The translations under genes were made by a program, and so were the position numbers. From Corynebacterium sp. P4-C1 (GTDB taxonomy: Bacteria > Actinomycetota > Actinomycetes > Mycobacteriales > Mycobacteriaceae), in contig NZ_CP129966.1 in assembly GCF_030503595.1 (NCBI RefSeq), positions 62,001 to 126,000 on the forward strand: a DNA stretch of 64,000 nucleotides. The letters run 5' to 3'. Of the stretch, positions 9,969 through 17,923 are shown piece by piece (within the stretch, counting starts at the first letter, position 1; each line of letters begins with the position of its first letter). The notes beneath the pieces were generated by a model. The model saw only the letters and a list, made by a program, of their open reading frames with translations, made no database searches and had not been told where the DNA came from.

Positions 9969-10176
9969 CGAACCACGAGCCGTGCGTAGCCGTTGCCGGT
10001 TCGGGTTATCCACAGGCTTCAAATTGAATCCATGCAGGATGGGAGGGACGAAGAGGGGCATTTCCGGCAATGGTTCGAAAATGTGTGCGAATCGCGTGAT
10101 GCTGTGTCGGACCCGCTTTCTAATGTGAATTTCACAAAAGCAACCACGGCGGTGAGTTTCGAGCGAGGAGGATGAC

Positions 10177-10614
10177 GTGTCCAGCGTGATTTCTGCAACG
10201 ACCGGTGCTGTGTACGGGGCCACGCCCGCGCCATCGCGGCATGATGAGTTCCTTAGCTCGGCGCATGCGCATCTCAATGATGCGCACGATCAGCTCGCCG
10301 CGGGGACGCCGGACCTTGCCCTGGAAAGTGCCTACCGTGCCGCGCTGAGGACGGCGGGGGCGGCCGCCGCGCAGTCGCCGGTAGTGGCCAAGCGCAAGCG
10401 TCTCCCCACGAGTGCGTGGGACAAGTTGGCCCTGACCGGCCCGAGGGGAAAGTACTGGGCGGATACCTTTTCTGGTTTCTCGCGGCTGAGGGGGAGGGTT
10501 GCGTCCGGAATTGAACTCCGTCCCCGCCGCGAGGAAGCGGAGCGCCTGCTGGATCTCGCCTCTAGTTTTTACGGGGAGATCGCGGGGGAGGAAGACGGTA
10601 TGACCGCTGCTTAG
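10177..10614 (+). CDS. SAV_6107-family HEPN domain protein
   Basis: 145 aa, mostly helical. The helical core is HLNDAHDQLAAGTPDLALES followed by AYRAALRTAGAAAA, with a conserved basic middle (KRKRLPTSAWDKL) and a C-terminal helix. This fits the actinobacterial SAV_6107 family, related to HEPN helical bundles. The function is not established, and the classical R-x4-H nuclease motif is not evident, so activity should not be assumed. The GTG start at 10177 has a strong GAGGAGG six bases upstream. The gene sits in the conserved stretch between idsA and mraZ of corynebacteria. Confidence 0.7.
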   Translation: MSSVISATTGAVYGATPAPSRHDEFLSSAHAHLNDAHDQLAAGTPDLALESAYRAALRTAGAAAAQSPVVAKRKRLPTSAWDKLALTGPRGKYWADTFSGFSRLRGRVASGIELRPRREEAERLLDLASSFYGEIAGEEDGMTAA

Positions 10615-10650
10615 TCGTTTGGGGGCTGTCCTGCCCGGAAGCATGGGCGG

Positions 10651-10656
10651 TATGAT
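10651..10656 (+). promoter_or_regulatory. -10 box upstream of the DUF3040 gene
   Basis: TATGAT at 10651-10656 would start a transcript at about 10663 and give a 67-base leader before GTG 10730. No clear -35 box is seen. Confidence 0.45.
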
Positions 10657-10729
10657 GGAAGGAACTAAACAAGACGCTCAAGCGTTGTAGTTCAGAGAAG
10701 ACAGCGACCAAATCAGGCTGGGAGTGAAA

Positions 10730-11122
10730 GTGGCTTTATCTGAGCAGGAACAGAAGTTGCTCCGCGAGATCGAGGAGTCGCTGATGGCCGATGACCCGAA
10801 ATTCGGGTCGTCTGTGAGTTCCGTTTCCGATCGTGGATCGTCCGGCGGGGGGTTCCGCCCGACAATGCGGGCTGTGGCCCTGATCGTGCTCGGCCTTGTG
10901 CTGCTTATTTCCGGCGTGGCGTTGGCGGCGGAGAGCCTCTGGTTCGTTGCGCTGAGCATTCTCGGGTTTGTGGTCATGTTCATTGGCGGTGTTTGGGGCT
11001 TGCGTGCCCCGGCTGAGGATGTTGCGCCGAGGCGTGTGCAAAATGCCGGCCCGCAGTTGCGCCGTGACGGTGTCAGCTCGCGAATGGAAGATAATTTTCG
11101 CCGGCGCTTCGAAGGCCAGTAG
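10730..11122 (+). CDS. DUF3040 small membrane protein
   Basis: 130 aa, beginning MALSEQEQKLLREIEESLMA, the hallmark opening of DUF3040 proteins. Two adjacent membrane helices follow (about residues 46-66 and 70-90) and then a basic C-terminal tail ending RMEDNFRRRFEGQ. The family is found almost only in actinobacteria, commonly just upstream of mraZ, and has no known biochemical role. GTG 10730 is preferred over GTG 10724 because it restores the conserved N-terminus and has GGGAG at better spacing. A good terminator follows. Confidence 0.85.
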   Translation: MALSEQEQKLLREIEESLMADDPKFGSSVSSVSDRGSSGGGFRPTMRAVALIVLGLVLLISGVALAAESLWFVALSILGFVVMFIGGVWGLRAPAEDVAPRRVQNAGPQLRRDGVSSRMEDNFRRRFEGQ

Positions 11123-11160
11123 GTCTCCGGGATCCACCGGCTTCTAGGCGGCTTCTTCTA

Positions 11161-11190
11161 TCCCCCTCATGGAAACGTGAGGGGGATTTT
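11161..11190 (+). terminator. Rho-independent terminator after the DUF3040 gene
   Basis: A 9-bp stem, TCCCCCTCA (11161-11169) with TGAGGGGGA (11178-11186), an 8-base loop, and a TTTT run at 11187-11190. It isolates the DUF3040 gene from the dcw cluster. Confidence 0.85.
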
Positions 11191-11565
11191 CCGTGTGCCC
11201 ACTTCGCCCCACCACGGGTCCCCACTTTCACCCACTGGAGCGGAAAGTTGCTCTAAGCTTCAGATTTTCCTGGGGAAATGGCGTCTCCATTCATGGTGGT
11301 GGAGTGACTCAAAGTGACCAGAATGCTCTTGTGGTGGTTTTGGGGCAGGATGCTGGACGTGGGGACGGGTGGGTCCGCCACGCGTGAATAGTGCTCTGAA
11401 CTGTATATTTATGACACAAGAAAAGAATTTTGTGTTCCAATGTGGCGATTGTGGGGGAGAGTGGGTTAAAGTGGGGGACAGTGAAGGGCCGGTGTGACGA
11501 TGCCGGGTCGGATCTGACAAAAATTCACAGCCGGAGTCGTCGAGCGAAGGAAGGTAGGGCGCCGG
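11191..11565 (+). promoter_or_regulatory. mraZ upstream region, long non-coding leader
   Basis: No gene is supported between the terminator and mraZ. The stretch contains a possible -10 (TATATT, 11404-11409), a small dyad (ACACAA and TTGTGT around 11414-11435), and the TGGGN boxes listed separately. Codon structure is absent on both strands. Confidence 0.6.
11452..11476 (+). promoter_or_regulatory. MraZ operator: three TGGGN boxes with 10-bp period
   Basis: TGGGG (11452), TGGGT (11462) and TGGGG (11472) are direct repeats separated by exactly 5 bases. This is the arrangement bound by E. coli MraZ upstream of its own operon. A degenerate TGGCG at 11443 and TGAAG at 11482 flank them. The boxes end 89 bases before the mraZ ATG, probably downstream of the transcription start, so binding would repress the cluster. 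Confidence 0.75.
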
Positions 11566-12000
11566 ATGTTTCTGGGCACCTATACCCCCAAGCTGGACGA
11601 CAAGGGGCGCCTGACGTTGCCCGCCAAGTTCCGCGAGGGGCTGGCGGACGGGCTGATGGTGACCAAGGGGCAGGACCACTCGTTGGCGGTCTATCCCCGC
11701 GAGGAATTCGCGGCTCGCGCACGTAAGGCGGCCGCGGTTTCCCGCACGAACCCGAAGGCGCGTGCCTTCATCCGAAACTTGGCGGCAAGTGCGGATGAAC
11801 AGACGCTCGACGGTTCTGGTCGCATCACGTTGTCGCCGGCGCACCGTGATTACGCGAACCTTTCGAAGGAGTGCGTGGTCATCGGTTCAGTGGATTTCTT
11901 GGAAATTTGGGACGCCGAGTCCTGGCAGAAATACCAAGAAAATACCGAGGCCGCTTTCTCGGCGGCCGACGAGGACGACATTCTCTCGGGTCTGCTTTAA
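11566..12000 (+). CDS. mraZ: transcriptional regulator MraZ
   Basis: 144 aa with two SpoVT-AbrB-like MraZ repeats: [20 protein letters not shown] at the N-terminus and [20 protein letters not shown] in the middle. Each has the DxxGR signature used for DNA contact in the ring-shaped oligomer. MraZ binds TGGGN direct repeats and controls the dcw cluster; three such boxes lie upstream, so autoregulation is likely. In C. glutamicum the mraZ transcript is also a target of RNase III. A 91-nt hairpin begins 14 bases after the stop. Confidence 0.93.
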   Translation: MFLGTYTPKLDDKGRLTLPAKFREGLADGLMVTKGQDHSLAVYPREEFAARARKAAAVSRTNPKARAFIRNLAASADEQTLDGSGRITLSPAHRDYANLSKECVVIGSVDFLEIWDAESWQKYQENTEAAFSAADEDDILSGLL

Positions 12001-12013
12001 GCGGGCGGACGGA

Positions 12014-12104
12014 GAGCGTGCACGGACTCTGTTCGGGGCGCGAGTCGTTCTGGTGTACTTCCCCGATATCAGAATGACCGCCCCGAGCAGGGCCCTGCAC
12101 GTTC
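12014..12104 (+). ncRNA. long hairpin between mraZ and rsmH (possible cis-acting RNA or processing site)
   Basis: Three stacked stems pair in the transcript. 12014-12022 pairs with 12096-12104 (9 bp including one wobble). 12029-12040 pairs with 12079-12090 (12 bp, one wobble). 12044-12054 pairs with 12068-12078 (11 bp, two wobbles). The terminal loop is 12055-12067. There is no U-tract, so a simple terminator is unlikely. Candidate roles are an RNase III site, an mRNA stabiliser or an attenuator. The pairing is read directly; the role is inferred. Confidence 0.6.
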
Positions 12105-12134
12105 CCCGTGGATACAAGTGCAGTCAGACAAAAA

Positions 12135-12149
12135 CCGGACTTAATCCGG
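12135..12149 (+). repeat. small inverted repeat upstream of rsmH
   Basis: CCGGA-cttaa-TCCGG, a perfect 5-bp dyad 63 bases before the rsmH start. It could be an operator or part of a promoter; nothing decides this. Confidence 0.4.
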
Positions 12150-12211
12150 AACTAACCCAGACCTAAATCAAAGCACGACACATCAGGCGCAACCAAGGGG
12201 GGTGGACCAGG

Positions 12212-13255
12212 GTGGCACATCACACGTCGAAGGAATCCGACATGGATTTTGGCATCGATGCCAACCACGGCCACGTCCCGGTCATGCGCGACCGCATGGG
12301 GGATCTTCTACGCCCGGCGGTGGAGAAGTTCGCCGACGACGCCGTGATTGTCGACGGCACGTTGGGGGCTGGCGGGCACACGGAGTACTTCCTTTCTGAG
12401 TTCCCGCGCGTCACCGTAATTGGTATCGACCGTGACGCGGCGGCGCTGGAGAAAGCGACGCAGCGTCTGGAGCGGTTCGGCGGGAGGTTCGTCTCAGTGC
12501 GGGGCCGCTTCGACTGCCTGGCTGAAGAATTGCAAGCTAATGCGCACCCAGTGTTCGAGCGCGTCCGCGAAACAGGGTTGGCGGGCGCCTTTTTTGATCT
12601 CGGGGTGTCCTCGATGCAGCTTGACCAGGAGGAGCGCGGCTTTGCTTACCGCGTCGACGCGCCACTGGATATGCGCATGGATCCGAGCTCGGGCATGACT
12701 GCCGCGGATGTCCTGAACACCTACAGCCACGGGGACCTGGCTCGTGTGCTGAAGACCTACGGCGACGAGCGCTTCGCGGGAAAGATCGCCTCAGCTGTCC
12801 TCGCTGAGCGGGAGAAGGAGCCTTTCGACCGTTCCGGACGTTTGGTCGACCTGCTGTACAAGGTCATTCCGGCTGCTACTCGCCGCACCGGCGGACACCC
12901 GGCAAAGCGAACCTTCCAGGCGCTTCGCGTGGAAGTGAACCGGGAGCTCGAAGCCCTGGCGAATGTCATACCGATGGTGGCGGACGCTCTCGGACCAGGT
13001 GGCCGTGCTGTTTTCATGAGCTACCAGTCCCACGAGGACAAAATAGTCAAGCGTGCTTTCGCGGATATGACGGAATCGAAGACCCCGGCGGGGTTGCCGA
13101 CGGAGCTGCCCGGTATGGAGGCCAAGTTCCGTCTTGTCACCCACGGAGCTGAGCAGGCTTCGGATGCGGAAATCGAACTGAACCGGAGAGCGGCCTCAGT
13201 GCGGGTCCGCGCCGTAGAGAAGCTGAACAACGAGCCTCCCGGGGGTGCGCGATGA
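12212..13255 (+). CDS. rsmH: 16S rRNA (cytosine(1402)-N4)-methyltransferase
   Basis: A 347-aa SAM-dependent enzyme that methylates C1402 in the ribosomal P site. The SAM-binding motif I is [14 protein letters not shown]; further family motifs are [32 protein letters not shown] and [18 protein letters not shown] 12212 has the purine-rich AAGGGGGGTGG upstream; ATG 12242 is a shorter alternative that starts just before HVPVM. The stop overlaps the next ATG (ATGA, 13252-13255). Second gene of the dcw cluster in nearly all bacteria. Confidence 0.93.
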   Translation: MAHHTSKESDMDFGIDANHGHVPVMRDRMGDLLRPAVEKFADDAVIVDGTLGAGGHTEYFLSEFPRVTVIGIDRDAAALEKATQRLERFGGRFVSVRGRFDCLAEELQANAHPVFERVRETGLAGAFFDLGVSSMQLDQEERGFAYRVDAPLDMRMDPSSGMTAADVLNTYSHGDLARVLKTYGDERFAGKIASAVLAEREKEPFDRSGRLVDLLYKVIPAATRRTGGHPAKRTFQALRVEVNRELEALANVIPMVADALGPGGRAVFMSYQSHEDKIVKRAFADMTESKTPAGLPTELPGMEAKFRLVTHGAEQASDAEIELNRRAASVRVRAVEKLNNEPPGGAR

Positions 13256-14184
13256 CCACCGTAGGGGCACCAGGAAACTCGACAAGACCGAGCAAACAAA
13301 CACCGAATTCACGCAGAGAACAGCCACTAGCGAAGGGGAGCACGACAATGGGAGCAAGCCGAGACCTCACTGCCGGGACCACTGCTGGCGGCTCGACTGC
13401 GCTACTGGAGCGCACCCCGCAGCGGACCACCCGTCACGGTGAGCGCACGCGTACCGCACCGGCCCCTTCGGGGCTGAAGCCGCGGATCGCGCCGCATGTC
13501 CCGCGCGGCCCGCGCCGACTGGGCTCTAAGCAGGTTGTTTCTGTGCGCGGCCGCCGCGTCAACACCACGGATGCGAAGAGAAAGTTCTCCAAGCGGTCGT
13601 TGATGGCCCTGCCTCTGCTCATCCTGGGCATTTTCGGTGCCATGCTCCTATCGGCGCTGTCGACGCAACAGACCTTCACTATTGAGCAGCTGCAGGGCCA
13701 GGAGCGCACTCTCAACAACGAGATTGAGACGCTCAACCGCAATGTCGAGGACAGCCGCGCGGCCGCGGAGGTTGCGGCGAAGGCTGATCAGGCCGGCATG
13801 GTGGTTCCGGTTCAGCCGGGCATCATCAACGTCGATGCTGAAGGTAAGGCCAACGAAACGCGCGAGGCGGACCCGGCTAAGACGATCCGCGTGGTCGATG
13901 TCAACGAGGAGACCATCCGCACGGATCAGGCCACCAGTGACAGTGAAGCCACACGCGATATTGCGGACAACCTTTCCGCGCTGCCGCAGGCGAGCCTTCC
14001 CGCCGGCCGCGAGGCATCCCCGTCGCTTCCTGATGCCGGCCGTTCTTCCCGCACGTCTGCCGGCGATGCCGCGCCGGCACCGGCGGCTCCACAGGCTGCG
14101 GGCGACGCGTCGCAGGCACCGCAAGCACCGGCAGCTCCGGCTGGCCCCGAAGCACCTCTTCCGGCTCTCCCGGGTGGCCTGTAA
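13252..14184 (+). CDS. ftsL: FtsL-like divisome membrane protein
   Basis: A bitopic membrane protein of 310 aa. A long basic Pro/Ser-rich cytoplasmic part is followed by one membrane helix ([20 protein letters not shown], about residues 117-136). A short coiled coil ([20 protein letters not shown]) comes next, then an Ala/Pro-rich extracellular tail. Topology and position between rsmH and ftsI define the actinobacterial FtsL, which links FtsQ and the FtsW-FtsI synthase. The ATG at 13252 overlaps the rsmH stop; ATG 13348 (MGASRDL) has the better Shine-Dalgarno, AAGGGGAG, so the true N-terminus is open. The low-complexity tail is unusually long. Confidence 0.8.
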   Translation: MTTVGAPGNSTRPSKQTPNSRREQPLAKGSTTMGASRDLTAGTTAGGSTALLERTPQRTTRHGERTRTAPAPSGLKPRIAPHVPRGPRRLGSKQVVSVRGRRVNTTDAKRKFSKRSLMALPLLILGIFGAMLLSALSTQQTFTIEQLQGQERTLNNEIETLNRNVEDSRAAAEVAAKADQAGMVVPVQPGIINVDAEGKANETREADPAKTIRVVDVNEETIRTDQATSDSEATRDIADNLSALPQASLPAGREASPSLPDAGRSSRTSAGDAAPAPAAPQAAGDASQAPQAPAAPAGPEAPLPALPGGL

Positions 14185-14299
14185 GCCACCATTAAGTTCC
14201 CGTTTCTTGTGTGGCGGTCATAACCCCGCCCCGTGATCGGGGCAAGATGAAGGCATTGACTGGGCGCCACGGCACAAGAAGAGAAGGTGTGACTACGAC

Positions 14300-16315
14300 G
14301 TGAGCAGAATGGACCCGCGGAAGCGGCAGGCGCGGGCGGTGCCCGCGCAAAAAGTCGTCACTGCCAGCCGCATGCGCATTCTCACCGCATTCTTCCTCGT
14401 GGTCGCCCTCGTTTTGATTGGCCGTTTGGCTTGGGTGCAGCTGAAGTGGGGGCCGCAACTGCAAAGCGTCGCGGCGGAACAGCGCGAACGCGATTTTGAG
14501 GATCCGGCGCGCCGTGGCGCGGTCGTGGACCGCGAGGGGAACTACCTCGCCTACACAATGAAGGCTCGTTCCTTGACCGTTTCGCCAGTGACGCTCCGCC
14601 GGGAGCTCGGCGAGATCGCTCGCAACGAGATGTACGAAAACGGTGCGAGCAGGGCCGAGGCCGAGGCACAGGAAGGTGCGCGCGTCGAGGATGTCCTGCG
14701 CCAGATGGCTAACGAGATCCCGACGATGATCGGGGAGGACAACGTCCAGGATCCTGATGGTGGCAGTGGCAAAGACAGCGGCAAGGACAAGGGCGGGGAA
14801 TCCGGCGACACCGAAAAATCGAAGGGCGAGAAGGATAAGCTCCCCACCCCCAGCGTGAACTCCAAGGACATTTTGGAGAAGCTCCATGCCGACACCGACT
14901 ACGAGGTCCTCGTCCGCAACGTCGACCCGGACGTGGCGGCGAAGGTCGCCGAGAAATTCCACGGTGTCGCAGCGGACCGCCAGGACATTCGCGAGTACCC
15001 GAACGGGGCGATTGGCGAGAATATAGTTGGACGTGTGTCCATGGACGGGCAGGGCCAATTCGGCCTGGAGGCGTCGAGTGATTCGATCCTGACCGGCATC
15101 GATGGCCGGTCCACTGAGGATGTCTCCGCCAACGGCCAAGCGATTCCGGGAACATTGCGCGACGTGGTGCCCGTGGTGGACGGAGCACGCGTCGAGCTGA
15201 CCGTCGACCTGGATCTCCAGGCCTACGTGCAGCAGCTGCTGGAACAGTCCAAGGCCAATGCGAAGGCGAAGGACGCTGAGGCTGTGGTGCTGGACGCCAA
15301 GACCGGCGAAGTGCTGGCGATGGCGAATACCAGCACGATCGACCCGAACGGCGACTTGGAACGCCAGCTGGAGTCGGGCCGCAGTTTCGAGAATCCGTCG
15401 ATCTCCCACCCGTACGAGCCGGGCTCCGTGGCGAAAATCATCACTGCGACGGCCGCGATCGAAGAGGGGCTGACCACTCCGGACGAGGTCCACCAGGTGC
15501 CGGGCACGATCGAGATGTCCGGCGTGACAGTTGCGGATGCGTGGCAGCACGATGTCGCGCCGTACACCACCGCGGGCATCTTCGGTAAGTCTTCCAACGT
15601 GGGCACGCTGATGCTCGCCCAGAAGGTGGGCGAGGAGCGTTTCGACGACTACCTCCATCGCTTCGGCGTCGGTCAGGCCACCGGCGTGGAGCTGCCGAAC
15701 GAGTCTTCCGGGCTTGTTCCGGACCGCGAACAGTGGTCCGGCGGCACCTTTGCCAACCTTCCGATCGGTCAGGGCATGTCCGTGACGACGCTGCAGTTGG
15801 CCAGCATCTATCAGGCGCTCGCGAACGACGGGGAGCGTATTGAACCCCGCGTGGTCAAGAGCGTCACTCAACCCTCCGGCGAGGAAATCCCACAGGATGA
15901 CCCGCGCCGCACCCGGGTTGTCAGCGAGAAGACCGCGAAGACCGTTGTCGACATGTTCCGCGCCCCGTTCCAGGAGGACCCGAACGGGGTCAACAGCGGT
16001 ACAGCCCAGGGCAACGCCATCCCCGGTTATCAGCTGTCCGGTAAGACGGGCACTGCGCAGAAGGTCAATCCGGATACCGGCGCGTACTCCAACTCGGATT
16101 ATTGGATCACCTTCGCCGGTGTGGCTCCCGCGGACGATCCGCGTTTCGTGGTGGCGGTCATGCTGGATGATCCGGAGCGCGGGCCACTCGAAGGAGGCGG
16201 TGGCGGCCAGTCGTCGGCACCGATCTTCACCGAGATCGCCAACTGGCTGATCAACCGAGAGAATATCCCTCAGAGTCCGGATCCGGGCGAACCGATGGTC
16301 CTGCAGGCCCAGTAG
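14300..16315 (+). CDS. ftsI: class B penicillin-binding protein, septal transpeptidase FtsI/PBP3
   Basis: 671 aa. One N-terminal membrane anchor (MRILTAFFLVVALVLIGRLA), a PBP dimerisation domain, and a transpeptidase domain. The SxxK motif is EPGSVAKI, SxN is KSSN, and KTG is SGKTGTAQK. It crosslinks septal peptidoglycan with FtsW. Residues about 151-183 form a Gly/Lys/Asp/Ser-rich insert in the dimerisation region, starting DPDGGSGKDSGKDKGGES, which I do not expect from E. coli FtsI. The GTG start lies 116 bp after ftsL. No C-terminal PASTA domain is present. Confidence 0.93.
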   Translation: MSRMDPRKRQARAVPAQKVVTASRMRILTAFFLVVALVLIGRLAWVQLKWGPQLQSVAAEQRERDFEDPARRGAVVDREGNYLAYTMKARSLTVSPVTLRRELGEIARNEMYENGASRAEAEAQEGARVEDVLRQMANEIPTMIGEDNVQDPDGGSGKDSGKDKGGESGDTEKSKGEKDKLPTPSVNSKDILEKLHADTDYEVLVRNVDPDVAAKVAEKFHGVAADRQDIREYPNGAIGENIVGRVSMDGQGQFGLEASSDSILTGIDGRSTEDVSANGQAIPGTLRDVVPVVDGARVELTVDLDLQAYVQQLLEQSKANAKAKDAEAVVLDAKTGEVLAMANTSTIDPNGDLERQLESGRSFENPSISHPYEPGSVAKIITATAAIEEGLTTPDEVHQVPGTIEMSGVTVADAWQHDVAPYTTAGIFGKSSNVGTLMLAQKVGEERFDDYLHRFGVGQATGVELPNESSGLVPDREQWSGGTFANLPIGQGMSVTTLQLASIYQALANDGERIEPRVVKSVTQPSGEEIPQDDPRRTRVVSEKTAKTVVDMFRAPFQEDPNGVNSGTAQGNAIPGYQLSGKTGTAQKVNPDTGAYSNSDYWITFAGVAPADDPRFVVAVMLDDPERGPLEGGGGGQSSAPIFTEIANWLINRENIPQSPDPGEPMVLQAQ

Positions 16316-16333
16316 AGAAAGCGAGGAGTGGTC

Positions 16334-17923
16334 ATGAACGACAACAACGAGAACTTGGCGGCCGCCGTCGCACTCGACACAGTGGCGGCGCTCGCCGAGG
16401 CGCGCGTGGAGAACGCGCCGGCCGGCACGCTGACGGTCACCGGTATCAGCCTCGATTCGAACGCGGTCGAAGCAGGTTCCGTCTTCGCGGCGCTGCCCGG
16501 CACACGGGTGCACGGCGCGACTTACGCGGCTGGTTCGAAGGCAGCTGCCGTTCTCACGGATGAACCGGGGTGGGAGATTCTCTCCGCGGCAGGGGAGACA
16601 CGCCCGGTCCTCGTCGTCGACGATGTCCGTGCGGTGCTGGGGCCCGTCTCCTCCGAGATTTACGGCAACCCGTCGGAGAAGCTCACAGTGATCGGCGTGA
16701 CGGGCACTTCGGGCAAGACCACGACGACGTACATGCTTGAGGCCGGTCTCACCGCGGCCGGCTGCGCTGTCGGCCTCATCGGCACGACGGGCACCCGCAT
16801 CAAGGGCGAAGATGTGCCGACATCGCTCACGACCCCGGAAGCGCCGAAGCTGCAGGAGCTCTTCGCTCTCATGGCTAGCCGCGGGGTGACCCATGTCGTT
16901 ATGGAGGTCTCTTCCCACGCGCTTGTCCTCGGCCGCGTCACCGGCACGCGATTCGCCATCGCCGGTTTCACAAATCTTTCCCAGGACCACCTGGATTTCC
17001 ATCCGACAATGGAGGAGTACTTCGACGCGAAGGCGATGCTTTTCGACGCAGCCTCGCCCGTCGCCGCTGGCACGTCGGTCGTCTGCGTAGACGACGAGTG
17101 GGGCCGCCAGATGGCCCGCCGGGCGGCCACCGGTGGGGAAGGCCGGAGAGTCATCACCGTGGGCACCCGCGGCCAGGCAGACGTCGACTGCGCGGCGGAG
17201 CTCAACAGCACGACGGACAGCGGCGCCCAGGACATCACGGTGCGGCTCGGCGGTTCGGCAATCTCCGCCCGCCTGCCGCTGCCGGGGGCCTTCAATGTGG
17301 CGAACGCGGCGCTGGCAACGGCTATCGCGGATGCCGCAGGCATTGACGCAGAGACGTTCTTGCAGGGCCTGAGCGGGGCAGCGGTGCCCGGCCGGATGGA
17401 GCGCATCGATGCCGGCCAGGAATTCGTCGCCGTTGTCGATTACGCCCACAAACCCGCGGCGATCGCGGCAGCGCTGGAATCCCTGCGCGAACAGGTCGAC
17501 GGCCGGGTCGGCATCGTCGTCGGCGCAGGCGGCGACCGAGACCAATCGAAACGGTCCATCATGGGCGCCGAATCGGCGCGCCGCGCAGACTTGGTCATCG
17601 TCACCGACGACAACCCACGCACGGAAGATCCAGCGGCGATCCGCGCCGCGGTCCGCAGTGGCGCCGAAGATGCCGCGGCTGAGCGCGGAAACGTGGAGAT
17701 CCGAGAGAGCGATTCGCGCGCGGACGCCATCAAGCAGCTCGTGGCGTGGGCAGAGCCCGGTGACGCGGTTATCGTCGTGGGTAAAGGCCACGAAGTGGGC
17801 CAAATCATCGGCGAGACCACTTTCCATTTCGACGACCGCGAAGAAGTGCGCGAAGCGCTGGCGGAAGCCGGATTCGGCACCGCACGCGGTACCCAGGGCA
17901 CAGCTAAGGAGGACCAGGCATGA
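16334..17923 (+). CDS. murE: UDP-MurNAc-tripeptide synthetase
   Basis: A 529-aa Mur ligase that adds meso-diaminopimelate to UDP-MurNAc-L-Ala-D-Glu. The ATP loop is GVTGTSGKTTTTYML. The DAP-specific motif DNPRTEDP is present, in line with A2pm-type corynebacterial peptidoglycan. HKPAAI and VVGKGHE mark the C-terminal domain. ATG 16334 is chosen over GTG 16328 because GAGGAG sits five bases before it. The stop overlaps the murF start (ATGA, 17920-17923). Confidence 0.94.
   Translation: MNDNNENLAAAVALDTVAALAEARVENAPAGTLTVTGISLDSNAVEAGSVFAALPGTRVHGATYAAGSKAAAVLTDEPGWEILSAAGETRPVLVVDDVRAVLGPVSSEIYGNPSEKLTVIGVTGTSGKTTTTYMLEAGLTAAGCAVGLIGTTGTRIKGEDVPTSLTTPEAPKLQELFALMASRGVTHVVMEVSSHALVLGRVTGTRFAIAGFTNLSQDHLDFHPTMEEYFDAKAMLFDAASPVAAGTSVVCVDDEWGRQMARRAATGGEGRRVITVGTRGQADVDCAAELNSTTDSGAQDITVRLGGSAISARLPLPGAFNVANAALATAIADAAGIDAETFLQGLSGAAVPGRMERIDAGQEFVAVVDYAHKPAAIAAALESLREQVDGRVGIVVGAGGDRDQSKRSIMGAESARRADLVIVTDDNPRTEDPAAIRAAVRSGAEDAAAERGNVEIRESDSRADAIKQLVAWAEPGDAVIVVGKGHEVGQIIGETTFHFDDREEVREALAEAGFGTARGTQGTAKEDQA

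Noticed and set aside
10075..10090. LexA-like site TCGAAAATGTGTGCGA
   Set aside because: Only 12 of 16 positions match the actinobacterial SOS box and the neighbouring genes are not SOS genes.
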